In this document: positions 17,987-27,008 of the stretch, piece by piece
How positions within the stretch are numbered: position 1 is the first letter of the stretch
Layout of the letters: every line of letters starts with the position of its first letter
NCBI RefSeq assembly: GCF_000820085.1
Contig: NZ_CDBN01000015.1
Location: forward strand, 124,001-188,000
Reading direction: 5' to 3'
DNA: 64,000 bases
Source: Aeromonas sanarellii
Lineage (GTDB): Bacteria > Pseudomonadota > Gammaproteobacteria > Enterobacterales > Aeromonadaceae
Translations under genes and position numbers: made by a program
The notes under the pieces: generated by a model
Told to the model about the DNA's origin: nothing
The model's database searches: none
The model's input: only the letters and a program-made list of their open reading frames with translations

Positions 17987-18598
17987 TTAAAGCACCACCT
18001 TGAGCGCCAATCCCAGCAACACCAGGCCGCTGACCTTGTCGATCACGAAGGACTTGGCCTTGAGCCAGACGAGCACGGGCCCGCGAGACAGCACCAGGGC
18101 CACCAGCACATACCAGAGCGCATCGATGCCGCCCGCGGTCAGCATCATGATGCCCCCCTCGCGCCAGCCGGTGTCGGCGTGCACGAACTGGCTGAACAGG
18201 GCGATGAAGAAGATGGCGAGCTGGGGGTTCAAGAAGGCCACCATAAAGCCCTCGAACGCCCCCTGACGGCCACGTGGCGGATGTCCCTCCTCGCTACCGG
18301 ACTCGCCGCCAGCGGGCCTGGCCAGCAGCGCCTTGACCCCGAGCCAGGCGAGGAAGGCCGCACCACCGTAACGGATGAGGTCGAACAGCAGCGGGGTCTG
18401 GGTGATCAGCAGGGAGAGGCCGAGCGCCGTGATCAGGGCGTAGATCCCCACACCCAGGCCGTGGCCAAGCGCCGTCGCCACCCCGTGGCCTTGCCCTCCC
18501 TGCACCGTGTTGCGGATGATCAGCGCCAGGCTGGGCCCCGGGCTGATGGCCCCCATCACGCAGATGGCGGCGAGCGCCAGCCAACTCGTCAATTCCAT
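17987..18598 (-). CDS. LysE/RhtB-family amino acid exporter
   Basis: A 203-residue inner-membrane protein with six hydrophobic segments. The N-terminal CVMGAISPGPSLALIIRNTVQGG is the LysE/RhtB signature (residues 12-34), and FLNPQLAIFFIALFSQF near 126 is the second conserved block. Family members export amino acids such as threonine, homoserine or lysine. The gene lies downstream of, and in line with, a LysR regulator gene, separated by 129 bp that hold a textbook LysR-type T-N11-A palindrome, so control by that regulator is likely. Confidence 0.88.
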   Translation of the reverse strand: MELTSWLALAAICVMGAISPGPSLALIIRNTVQGGQGHGVATALGHGLGVGIYALITALGLSLLITQTPLLFDLIRYGGAAFLAWLGVKALLARPAGGESGSEEGHPPRGRQGAFEGFMVAFLNPQLAIFFIALFSQFVHADTGWREGGIMMLTAGGIDALWYVLVALVLSRGPVLVWLKAKSFVIDKVSGLVLLGLALKVVL

Positions 18599-18690
18599 AC
18601 CCTCTCCTCTCTTCGAATCCAGTGTCGGTTGATGTGCTCAGGGTAGGGGGCGCCCAGCTATGCCAGAAGTGAAAGTTATGAATAGAACCC

Positions 18691-18705
18691 ATAGCCGTTG
18701 GCTAT
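18691..18705. promoter_or_regulatory. LysR-type operator candidate before the LysE exporter gene
   Basis: ATAGCC-GTT-GGCTAT is a perfect dyad with the T-N11-A form bound by LysR-family regulators. It lies about 93 bp upstream of the exporter start and 23 bp after the regulator gene. Confidence 0.5.
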
Positions 18706-18727
18706 AGAGTGGCACAAGCCGCTGCCA

Positions 18728-19681
18728 CTAGCGGCGCTTGCCCGGCCCCGTAGCCAGCTGCTTGCGGCTCTCCCCCAGGGTGAACTGCAGGTGATCCCGC
18801 AGGAAGGGGTAGGCCAGCTCGCGAAACCAGCGGTGGGCCGGATCCAAGTGGTGGCGCTGGTGCCACAGCAGATGATACTGCTGGACCCGGGTGGCGAAGG
18901 GGAGATCGCAGAAACTCAGGGCGTGCTCCCGGGAGAGCTGCCAGGCGATGTGGGCCGGGGTGGTCATCAGACAGTCGGTGCGCAGCAGCACCTCCACCGC
19001 GGCCTGGAAGAAGGGCACCCGGGCAAACCAGCGACGGGATCGCCCCAGGGGAGCCAGCACCTGCTCCACCGGGCTGTCCTTGTCGCCGCCGCCGCTCACC
19101 TGCAGGTGGGGCCAGGCGAGGTACTCCTCCAGGCTGGGCGCCGTGCCCGCGAGCGGGTGGTGACGCCCCATCAGCATCACCAGCCTGTCCTCCCCCTGAT
19201 GCAGGCCGCGGATCTGGTCCGGCACCAGATCCGTGATGGTGGAGACCAGATCCAGCTCGGATTGCCAGAGCTGCGGCAGCAGGCGCTTGTCCCACAGGCT
19301 GTACTCCAGCGCCGCCCGGGGGGCGGCCTTCGCCAGGGCCGCGCAGATATCGGGCAGGATGTGCTGGGCCACGTAGTCGGAGGAGGCGAGTCGGAACACC
19401 CGCTCGCAGCGCTCGGGCACAAACTCCGGCGCCGCGTAGAGCCGTTCCAGGGCACCGAGGGAATCGGCAAGCTGGGCCGCCAGCGCCTCGGCCCTCGGGG
19501 TCAGCAGCCAGCGCTGCCCCTCCCGCACCAGCAGCTCGTCGCCAAACTCGCTGCGCAGCTGGGTCAGCTGCTTGCTGATGGAGGGCTGGCTCAGGTGCAG
19601 CAGCTCCGCCGCCCGGCTGATGTTGCGGGTCTCCAGCAGCACCTTGAGGGTGGGCAGGAGGTTGAGATTCGCTTTGTGCAC
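18728..19681 (-). CDS. LysR-family transcriptional regulator
   Basis: A 317-residue LysR protein: helix-turn-helix at about residues 18-60 (LLETRNISRAAELLHLSQPS, then ISKQLTQLR) and a periplasmic-binding-like co-inducer domain from about 90 on (VFRLASSDYVAQHILPDI; DRLVMLMGRHHPLAG). The GTG at 19679-19681 is chosen because GAGGTG sits about 8 nt upstream; the GTG nine bases further upstream lies inside that ribosome site. It faces away from the FabH-like gene across 199 bp and is followed by the LysE-type exporter gene, the probable target. Confidence 0.88.
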   Translation of the reverse strand: MHKANLNLLPTLKVLLETRNISRAAELLHLSQPSISKQLTQLRSEFGDELLVREGQRWLLTPRAEALAAQLADSLGALERLYAAPEFVPERCERVFRLASSDYVAQHILPDICAALAKAAPRAALEYSLWDKRLLPQLWQSELDLVSTITDLVPDQIRGLHQGEDRLVMLMGRHHPLAGTAPSLEEYLAWPHLQVSGGGDKDSPVEQVLAPLGRSRRWFARVPFFQAAVEVLLRTDCLMTTPAHIAWQLSREHALSFCDLPFATRVQQYHLLWHQRHHLDPAHRWFRELAYPFLRDHLQFTLGESRKQLATGPGKRR

Positions 19682-19880
19682 TGGGATCACCTCGGGTGGG
19701 GCGGGCCGGATCGGGAGTTCATCTTAAGACAAGGAGAAGCGGAAATTTAAGCAAAATCACGGTCTTGCTCCCGCCACTCCCCTTACACTGGTCAGGCCGC
19801 AGGATGACAGTGGCGGCCCCGTGCGGCATAATTGCGCAATTTTCCGCCCTCGGGCGGCCATCACGACAAGCGACGACAAG

Positions 19881-20969
19881 ATGAAATACGCCAATATCAC
19901 CGGTTGGGGAAACTGCCTGCCCCCCGCAGCGCTGACCAATGATGACCTCAGCACCATCATGGACACCTCGGACGAGTGGATCTACCCGCGCACCGGCATC
20001 AAGGCCCGTCGGGTCTCCCACGTCAGTACCACGGCGCTCGCCACCCTGGCCGCCCGCCGCGCCCTGGCCTGCGCGGGCCTCGAGGCGGACGCCCTCGATG
20101 GCATCATACTCGCGACCGCCACCCCGGGCACGCTCGTGCCCAATGGCGCCTCCGCCGTGCAGCAGGCCCTCGGCGCCCACAAGGCGGCGGTGTTCGACCT
20201 CAATGCCGCCTGCACCGGTTTCGTGTATGCCCTCTCCGTCGCCACCTCCCTGGTGCAGACCGGCATGATGCAGAGGGTGCTGGTGATCGGCGCCGAACGG
20301 CTGACCCAGTTGCTGGACTGGGCCAAGCGCGACACCGCCGTGCTGTTTGGCGACGGTGCCGGTGCCGTCATCATAGAGGCGAGCGAGCAGGAGAGCGGCC
20401 TGATTGCCAGCAAGCTCGGTTGTGACAGCGAGGCGCGGGAGATACTGCACGTGCCGAACTTCGGCACCGATCGGGTGCGCTTTGCCGACATCGACGGCCT
20501 CTTCACGTTCAACTTCGAGGGGCAGGAGATCTTCAAGCGTGCCGTGCGCGGCATGGGCGAGGCCACCGGCGCCGTGCTGGCCCAGGCCGGCATCGCCCCC
20601 GAGCAGGTCGATCTCATCGTGCCGCACCAGGCCAACGTGCGCATCATCGAGACCCTGGCCAAGCGGATGAACGCCGCCATGGACAAGGTGATGGTCAACA
20701 TAGAGCAGTACGGCAACACCTCGGCTGCGACTGTGCCCATCGCCCTGTGCGAGGCGCTGGAGCAGGGCCGGGTCAAGCCGAACAGCTACCTGCTCACCGC
20801 CGCCTTCGGGGCCGGCCTGACCTGGGGCGCCGCCCTCATCAAGTGGGGCGAGCGCGTCACCCCCCTCGCCCTGTGCGACGACGAGCTGCCCCCCAGCCAG
20901 CAGAGCGCCCTGGAACTCATCGCCCATGCGGTGCAGGGCTGCCAGCGGGCCCGCAACCCGGACGCCTGA
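19881..20969 (+). CDS. Beta-ketoacyl-ACP synthase III-like (FabH paralogue)
   Basis: A 362-residue thiolase-fold condensing enzyme. The FabH triad is intact: Cys in DLNAACTGFVYAL near residue 112, His in VPHQANVRIIE near 252, and Asn in QYGNTSAATVPIA near 282. The closing motif LTAAFGAGLTWGAALIKW follows, plus a 35-residue extra tail. FabH joins acetyl-CoA (or another acyl-CoA) to malonyl-ACP. The gene stands alone, outside the usual plsX-fabH-fabD operon, so it is probably a second, specialised copy. ATG at 19881; the frame is open further upstream but without a ribosome site. Followed by a terminator. Confidence 0.87.
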   Translation: MKYANITGWGNCLPPAALTNDDLSTIMDTSDEWIYPRTGIKARRVSHVSTTALATLAARRALACAGLEADALDGIILATATPGTLVPNGASAVQQALGAHKAAVFDLNAACTGFVYALSVATSLVQTGMMQRVLVIGAERLTQLLDWAKRDTAVLFGDGAGAVIIEASEQESGLIASKLGCDSEAREILHVPNFGTDRVRFADIDGLFTFNFEGQEIFKRAVRGMGEATGAVLAQAGIAPEQVDLIVPHQANVRIIETLAKRMNAAMDKVMVNIEQYGNTSAATVPIALCEALEQGRVKPNSYLLTAAFGAGLTWGAALIKWGERVTPLALCDDELPPSQQSALELIAHAVQGCQRARNPDA

Positions 20970-20994
20970 TGCCCCGCCAAAGTGGTCTATGAAG

Positions 20995-21021
20995 GAGGAG
21001 CCCGGTGCGGCTCCTCTTTTT
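20995..21021 (+). terminator. Rho-independent terminator of the FabH-like gene
   Basis: GAGGAGCC / GGCTCCTC (20995-21002 with 21009-21016), 6-nt loop, then TTTTT. Confidence 0.9.
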
Positions 21022-21175
21022 ATGCCCGTGTTTATGCCCGTGCCAGGCCCGCTTCATGCCGGGCTTCCCCCCCTCTGACCCGGCATAAAAGTCATTGAAA
21101 AGCGTGAATTTTGAGCGAAACGTATCAAAAAATGACCGCTCGGCACTTTTTTGTCGTCAGAATGCGGCCAAGGGG

Positions 21176-21203
21176 TTCACAACCTTGCCGGATCTGGTAG
21201 TAT
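21176..21203 (+). promoter_or_regulatory. Promoter of the tRNA-Tyr cluster
   Basis: -35 TTCACA (21176-21181), 16-bp spacer, -10 TAGTAT (21198-21203), followed by a GC-rich discriminator (GCGGCC) as in stringently controlled stable-RNA promoters. The first tRNA begins 17 bp after the -10 element. Confidence 0.65.
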
Positions 21204-21219
21204 GCGGCCTCGCACTTGG

Positions 21220-21304
21220 GGAGGGGTTCCCGAGCGGCCAAAGGGATCAGACTGTAAATCTGACGGCTCTGCCTTCGAAGGTTCGAATCCTTCTCCCTCC
21301 ACCA
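21220..21304 (+). tRNA. tRNA-Tyr(GTA), copy 1
   Basis: An 85-nt class II tRNA starting GGAGGGGTTCCCGAGCGG, with a long variable arm, anticodon GTA at 21254-21256, T-loop GGTTCGAATCC and encoded 3' CCA. It matches E. coli tRNA-Tyr over the D, anticodon and T arms. Confidence 0.97.
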
Positions 21305-21347
21305 TTCAAGTGCGCCAAGTAAGCAAAAAATCAGGAAAATACCCCGT

Positions 21348-21432
21348 GGAGGGGTTCCCGAGCGGCCAAAGGGATCAGACTGTAAATCTGACGGCTCTGC
21401 CTTCGAAGGTTCGAATCCTTCTCCCTCCACCA
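21348..21432 (+). tRNA. tRNA-Tyr(GTA), copy 2
   Basis: Identical in sequence to copy 1 over 85 nt, including anticodon GTA and the encoded CCA. The spacer from copy 1 is 43 bp. Confidence 0.97.
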
Positions 21433-21463
21433 TCTTCCTGAACACAATCTGCAATGCCCCTGT

Positions 21464-21548
21464 GGAGGGGTTCCCGAGCGGCCAAAGGGATCAGACTGTA
21501 AATCTGACGGCTCTGCCTTCGAAGGTTCGAATCCTTCTCCCTCCACCA
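21464..21548 (+). tRNA. tRNA-Tyr(GTA), copy 3
   Basis: Identical to copies 1 and 2 and followed at once by a terminator, so the three are one transcription unit. The spacer from copy 2 is 31 bp. Confidence 0.97.
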
Positions 21549-21556
21549 TTATTCAG

Positions 21557-21588
21557 AAAACCCGGCCTTGCGCCGGGTTTTCGCCTTT
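21557..21588 (+). terminator. Terminator of the tRNA-Tyr operon
   Basis: A perfect 10-bp stem AAAACCCGGC / GCCGGGTTTT (21557-21566 with 21572-21581), 5-nt loop, then CGCCTTTTA. Confidence 0.88.
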
Positions 21589-21597
21589 TAGGACAGA

Positions 21598-21630
21598 CTC
21601 CATATGGAGCTGTCAGATCTGACAATTGTC
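21598..21630. promoter_or_regulatory. Cluster of three perfect palindromes, operator candidate
   Basis: CTCCATATGGAG (21598-21609), TGTCAGATCTGACA (21611-21624) and GACAATTGTC (21621-21630) are each perfect; the last two overlap by four bases. The cluster lies between the tRNA terminator and a small gene of unknown function starting at 21684. The repeated TGTC/GACA half-sites look like a dimer-binding operator; the protein is unknown. Confidence 0.5.
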
Positions 21631-21683
21631 CCGCTCCGCATTTTTCGAAACAGTGGACTCCTCACCGTCAGGAGCCACCTCGT

Positions 21684-21959
21684 ATGTTTGCAATCTGGGA
21701 TGAAACCGGCCAGGAGCAGGGCTTGAGCCTGCCCCAACTGCAGCAACGCCTGCACAACTATCAGGGTGACGTCATGGTGCGCTATCTCAACCGCCTCGGC
21801 CTGTCGACGACCCTGTTCCTGACCATCCATCAGGGCCAGGCCTACCAGCGCTTCAAGGCGGGTACACCGCCACTGGATTGGGAGTGGCTGGCCCAGGCCA
21901 TGCACGGTACGCCACTCCAGAAGGCCGAAAGCCGCCAGCAGACGAATGCCTTGATCTGA
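21684..21959 (+). CDS. Hypothetical protein, 91 residues
   Basis: I do not recognise this family. It begins MFAIWDETGQEQGLSLPQL, is hydrophilic with mixed helix and strand, and has no signal, membrane helix or Cys cluster. AGGAG at 21670-21674 lies 9 nt before the ATG. A longer in-frame reading runs back through a tRNA gene and is not credible. It sits between the tRNA-Tyr cluster and an EAL gene and has a palindrome cluster about 55 bp upstream of its start, so it may be individually regulated. Confidence 0.6.
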   Translation: MFAIWDETGQEQGLSLPQLQQRLHNYQGDVMVRYLNRLGLSTTLFLTIHQGQAYQRFKAGTPPLDWEWLAQAMHGTPLQKAESRQQTNALI

Positions 21960-22095
21960 GCAGAGCGCTCTCCACCTCGCTTGCGGCCCGCCCCCGCCCT
22001 GTTCTGGTGGCAGCCTGATTATCAGACTCTTCCTACAGCTCCCGTTTAGGTCTTCCCTGTATGATGCGCAGCCATGTTCCGGTCAGGTGAGAGCC

Positions 22096-22827
22096 ATGTT
22101 TGCGTTCAAAGAAGAGTATCCCGTGAGTGCCATGGCCAACATGGCGGATATCGCCGTCCCCTTTTATCAGCCCATCATAGGCCGGGATCGTCAGGTCAAG
22201 GGGTATGAGGCGCTGGCTAGGCGCTGGGATGTCGGGCAGCAGCGCTATCTGGGCATCGACTTCGCCGCGCTCGGCGAGGACGACACCCTGCACCTGGATA
22301 TCGTCATGCTGAGGGCCATACTGCGCGATCTGCCCGTGCTCGCGCAAAAAGGCCCCTATGCGCTCTCCATCAACCTCAATCCGGCGCTCTCCAGCCCCAC
22401 CTACCGCAACCTGCTGTTGCTGGTGCTGCTCCAGGCCCGCAAGCTGGGGATAGCCATCTGGTTCGAGGTGCTGGAGCACGTCAGGATCAAGCGCCAGCAC
22501 AGGGAGATGATCGAGGTGTTGCGGGCCCATGGCGCCCACATCGCCTGCGACGACTTCGGCTCCCAGGCGTGCAACTTCCAGCGTCTGATGATGCTCCCCT
22601 ACGAGATAGTGAAACTGGATCGCTCCCTGCTGCTTCAGGCTGCGCTCAGCACCCACGCCCTCAACATGCTGACCGGACTGGTGAAGTACCTGCAGCGGCT
22701 CGGCATGGCCGTGGTGTGCGAGGGGGTGGAGACCCAGGCCCATATCCAGGTGGCGAACCGGCTCGACTGCGACTATCAGCAAGGCTACGCCTACGCCATG
22801 CCCTCCCCCCTCTCCCGCTGGGCCTGA
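22096..22827 (+). CDS. EAL-domain protein (candidate c-di-GMP phosphodiesterase)
   Basis: A 243-residue stand-alone EAL domain. The signature is YEALAR near residue 38, followed by SINLNPAL near 94, FEVLEHV near 127, the metal-binding DDFGS near 154, the catalytic Lys in EIVKLDRSLL near 172 and CEGVETQAH near 209, so the metal and catalytic residues look intact. It probably hydrolyses c-di-GMP to pGpG in the cytoplasm. No sensor domain or membrane anchor is present. The ATG at 22096 is used since AGGTGAG precedes it; a GTG nine bases upstream overlaps that site. Confidence 0.87.
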   Translation: MFAFKEEYPVSAMANMADIAVPFYQPIIGRDRQVKGYEALARRWDVGQQRYLGIDFAALGEDDTLHLDIVMLRAILRDLPVLAQKGPYALSINLNPALSSPTYRNLLLLVLLQARKLGIAIWFEVLEHVRIKRQHREMIEVLRAHGAHIACDDFGSQACNFQRLMMLPYEIVKLDRSLLLQAALSTHALNMLTGLVKYLQRLGMAVVCEGVETQAHIQVANRLDCDYQQGYAYAMPSPLSRWA

Positions 22828-22949
22828 GCGGAGCGCTTGACCCTCAAGAGAGAAACAGGGGCACATTCCCCTGGAAATCCGGCAGGGTGCTGCCATTTTT
22901 CTGCCAAAGATGGCAGGCTGTCCCGGCCACCATGACGCCGAGACCAGCC

Positions 22950-24218
22950 ATGATCCGCTTTGCCACCTTCAACCTCGCCTTCGATCGCACCGCCCCCGGC
23001 ATGCTCGCCGGTGAACTGGCCCTGAGCCGCACCGAGCAGGATGCCCTGCTGGCCCGCCTCGCCGACGGCACCCTGAGCGGCGCCGAGAAGACCAGGGCCC
23101 TCGACGTGCAGCAGATCCGCAACGTCGCCGAAATCATCCAGCGCACCCGGCCGGACGTGTTGCTGCTGAGCGAATTCGACAATGACGGCAAGGGCAGCGA
23201 CACCACGGACCTCAAAGCCTTCAACGCGAACTACCTAGCCCATGCCCAGCACGACGAGGTGAAGGCCATCGGCTACCCGGTGCTGCAGAACTTCGCCACC
23301 AACACCGGTCTGATGAGCGGCCATGACCTCAACCTGGACGGCAAGCGCAACAACGGGCCGGACGACGCCTGGGGCTTTGGCCACTACCACGGCCAGTACG
23401 CCTTCGCCGTGATGTCCCGGTACCCCATCGATACCAGGCAGATCCGCACCTTCCAGACATTCAAGTGGAAGGAGATGCCGGGCGAAGCGAACCCCGTCAT
23501 CGACGACTGCAACAATGCCAAGGCGCCGATCCCGGCCGGCCGCCAGTGCGGCGATGCCTGGTATGACGACGCCGCCTGGCAGGCCTTCCCGCTCTCGTCA
23601 AAGAACCACGCCGATGTGCCGGTGCGCATCAAGCGTGGCAACAAGGAGGAGGTGATCCACTTCCTCATCTCCCACCCGACTCCGCCCATCTTCGGCAACG
23701 CGGCGCGCCACAACGTCAGGCGCAACCGCGCCGAGATAGCCTTCTGGCAGGATTACGTGGAGACCGCCAGCTACATGGTGGATGACGCCGGCAAGGCGGG
23801 TGGCCTGCCCGCGGGTGCCAGGTTCGTCATCGCCGGCGATCTCAACGCCGATCCCCAGATTGGCGATGGCGACCTGACCGCCATTCAGGATCTGCACAAC
23901 CATGCGCTGGTCAATCAGGCCGTCACCAACGGCGCCCTGATCCCGGTCAGCCAGGGCGGCCCCGAGTGCCTCGCCAGCCAGCCGGATCAGTGCAAGCGCA
24001 ACAACAACCGCCCCACCCCTGAGCGCATCACCAGCAGCAGCGGCCTGCAGCTCGACCACGTGCTGCCCTCCGCCAACCTGAACGCGGTCGCCTCCGGCGT
24101 GTTCTGGCCGGCCAGCTTCGAGCCGGGCCATCACCTGGTGCATGACGCCAAGCTCGGCATCGCCAAGGGAGTCAGCTCGGATCACCGCCTGGTATGGGTC
24201 GACGTCGCGCTCGATTGA
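22950..24218 (+). CDS. Endonuclease/exonuclease/phosphatase-family protein
   Basis: A 422-residue member of the DNase I-like fold. Landmarks are IRFATFNLAF at the N-terminus, the metal Glu in LLLSEFDNDG near 80, FLISHPTPP near 240, AGDLNADPQ near 302 and the closing LQLDHVLPS and SSDHRLVWVDV with the catalytic Asp-His pair. The fold serves nucleases, sphingomyelinases and phosphatases; without a signal peptide the substrate cannot be chosen. The start is either 22950 or the in-frame ATG at 22932; neither has a clear ribosome site, and 22950 begins with the core fold. Confidence 0.8.
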   Translation: MIRFATFNLAFDRTAPGMLAGELALSRTEQDALLARLADGTLSGAEKTRALDVQQIRNVAEIIQRTRPDVLLLSEFDNDGKGSDTTDLKAFNANYLAHAQHDEVKAIGYPVLQNFATNTGLMSGHDLNLDGKRNNGPDDAWGFGHYHGQYAFAVMSRYPIDTRQIRTFQTFKWKEMPGEANPVIDDCNNAKAPIPAGRQCGDAWYDDAAWQAFPLSSKNHADVPVRIKRGNKEEVIHFLISHPTPPIFGNAARHNVRRNRAEIAFWQDYVETASYMVDDAGKAGGLPAGARFVIAGDLNADPQIGDGDLTAIQDLHNHALVNQAVTNGALIPVSQGGPECLASQPDQCKRNNNRPTPERITSSSGLQLDHVLPSANLNAVASGVFWPASFEPGHHLVHDAKLGIAKGVSSDHRLVWVDVALD

Positions 24219-24371
24219 CCGGCAGACAGGGCGAAGGGATGCCTTTGGCTCAGGGTGCCGGCAAATCTGTGCGCAGGCGCGCTATTCCGGCGCCCGCGGC
24301 TTGCGGCGCAAATCGGGGTTTGCTAATACTCCGCGTCCATTGGATGAGCATCCCTTTCGAGATAGTGTGCC

Positions 24372-26059
<1,688 letters not shown>

Positions 26060-26066
<7 letters not shown>

Positions 26067-26797
26067 CCGCCCTTATCGTCGACGATGAACCCCTCGCCCG
26101 CGAGGAGCTGCGGCTGCTGCTGGAGCAGGCGGGCAACATCCGCCTGCTGGGGGAGTGTGCCCACGCCATGGAGGCGCTGCCCGCCATCCATCGCCTGAAA
26201 CCCGACCTGCTGTTTCTCGACATCCAGATGCCACGCATCAGCGGGCTGGAGCTGGTGAGCATGCTGGACCCGGACTTGCGCCCCCACATCATCTTCATCA
26301 CCGCCTACGACGAGTTTGCCCTGCGCGCGTTTGAGGAGAACGCCCTCGACTACCTGCTCAAGCCGGTCACCAGCGAACGGATGAACAAGGCGCTGGAGCG
26401 CATCCAGCGGCTGCTTTCGCCAAAGGGTGAGCTGGCGGGCCAACCGCTGCCGGATCCGACCCGCATCGCCCAGCCCCTGCGCAGCATTCCCTGTAGCGGC
26501 CACAACCGCATCCTGCTGCTGCCCCTTGGCGAGGTGGAGTTCGTCCACAGCGATCTGGCCGGCAACAAGGTGGTGAGCGCCCAGCAGCAAGGCACCACCG
26601 AGCTGACCCTGCGCACCCTGGAGGAGAAGACCGGCTTCGTGCGCTGTCACCGCCAGTACCTGCTCAACCCGGGCCAGATCCGCGAGATCCTGCTGCTGGA
26701 CGGCGGCCTGGCGGAGGTGGTGACCCAGGGCGGCCACAAGGTGCCGGTGAGCCGGCGCTACCTCAAGCCCCTCAAAGAATTGTTGGAGATCCCCTGA
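26060..26797 (+). CDS. btsR: LytTR response regulator, BtsR family
   Basis: A 245-residue two-domain regulator. The receiver (1-115) has the acidic pair DDEP near residue 8, phospho-acceptor Asp in LLFLDIQMPRISG near 54, Thr in FITAYDE near 82 and Lys in LLKPV near 104. The LytTR DNA-binding domain (145-245) shows GEVEFVHSDLAGNKV, FVRCHRQYLLN and VPVSRRYLKPLKELL. AGGAG lies 7 nt before the ATG. It is translationally coupled to the sensor gene and should activate the downstream transporter gene; motifs matching the E. coli BtsR site lie between them. Confidence 0.9.
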
Positions 26798-26830
26798 GGG
26801 GCTGGCCACTCGCCCCGTCCCCTGCCCGTT

Positions 26831-26838
26831 ACCGCTCA
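26831..26838 (+). promoter_or_regulatory. BtsR-site candidate, distal
   Basis: ACCGCTCA is an exact match to the E. coli BtsR half-site as I recall it (ACC-G/A-CT-C/T-A). It lies 41 bp upstream of the first of three phased copies. Confidence 0.5.
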
Positions 26839-26871
26839 CCCGCTTCCCGCGCCCGCCGGCTCATCCCTCAA

Positions 26872-26921
26872 ACCGCTCGGGGCCGCTTTTCTGCCGCTCG
26901 CGGGCGGCCCTCTGCCACTGA
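26872..26921 (+). promoter_or_regulatory. Three BtsR-like half-sites at 21-bp period
   Basis: ACCGCTCG (26872-26879), GCCGCTCG (26893-26900) and GCCACTGA (26914-26921) repeat at exactly 21 bp, i.e. 8-bp motifs with 13-bp spacers, the spacing known for E. coli BtsR. They end about 35 bp upstream of a -10-like TAGAGT (26956-26961) that has no good -35, as expected for an activated promoter of the transporter gene. Confidence 0.6.
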
Positions 26922-27008
26922 CCCTTTCTGCGCTCCCCTTTCCCTGCCGCCTGCGTAGAGTGCAGCCTGAGCCCGGCCAGATTGGCCGCAGGAAAAGGAA
27001 ACTCCGTC

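Noticed and set aside
21220..21548. The three near-identical repeats as a CRISPR-like or insertion repeat
   Set aside because: Each unit folds as a full tRNA-Tyr with CCA end; spacers are of unequal length and unrelated.
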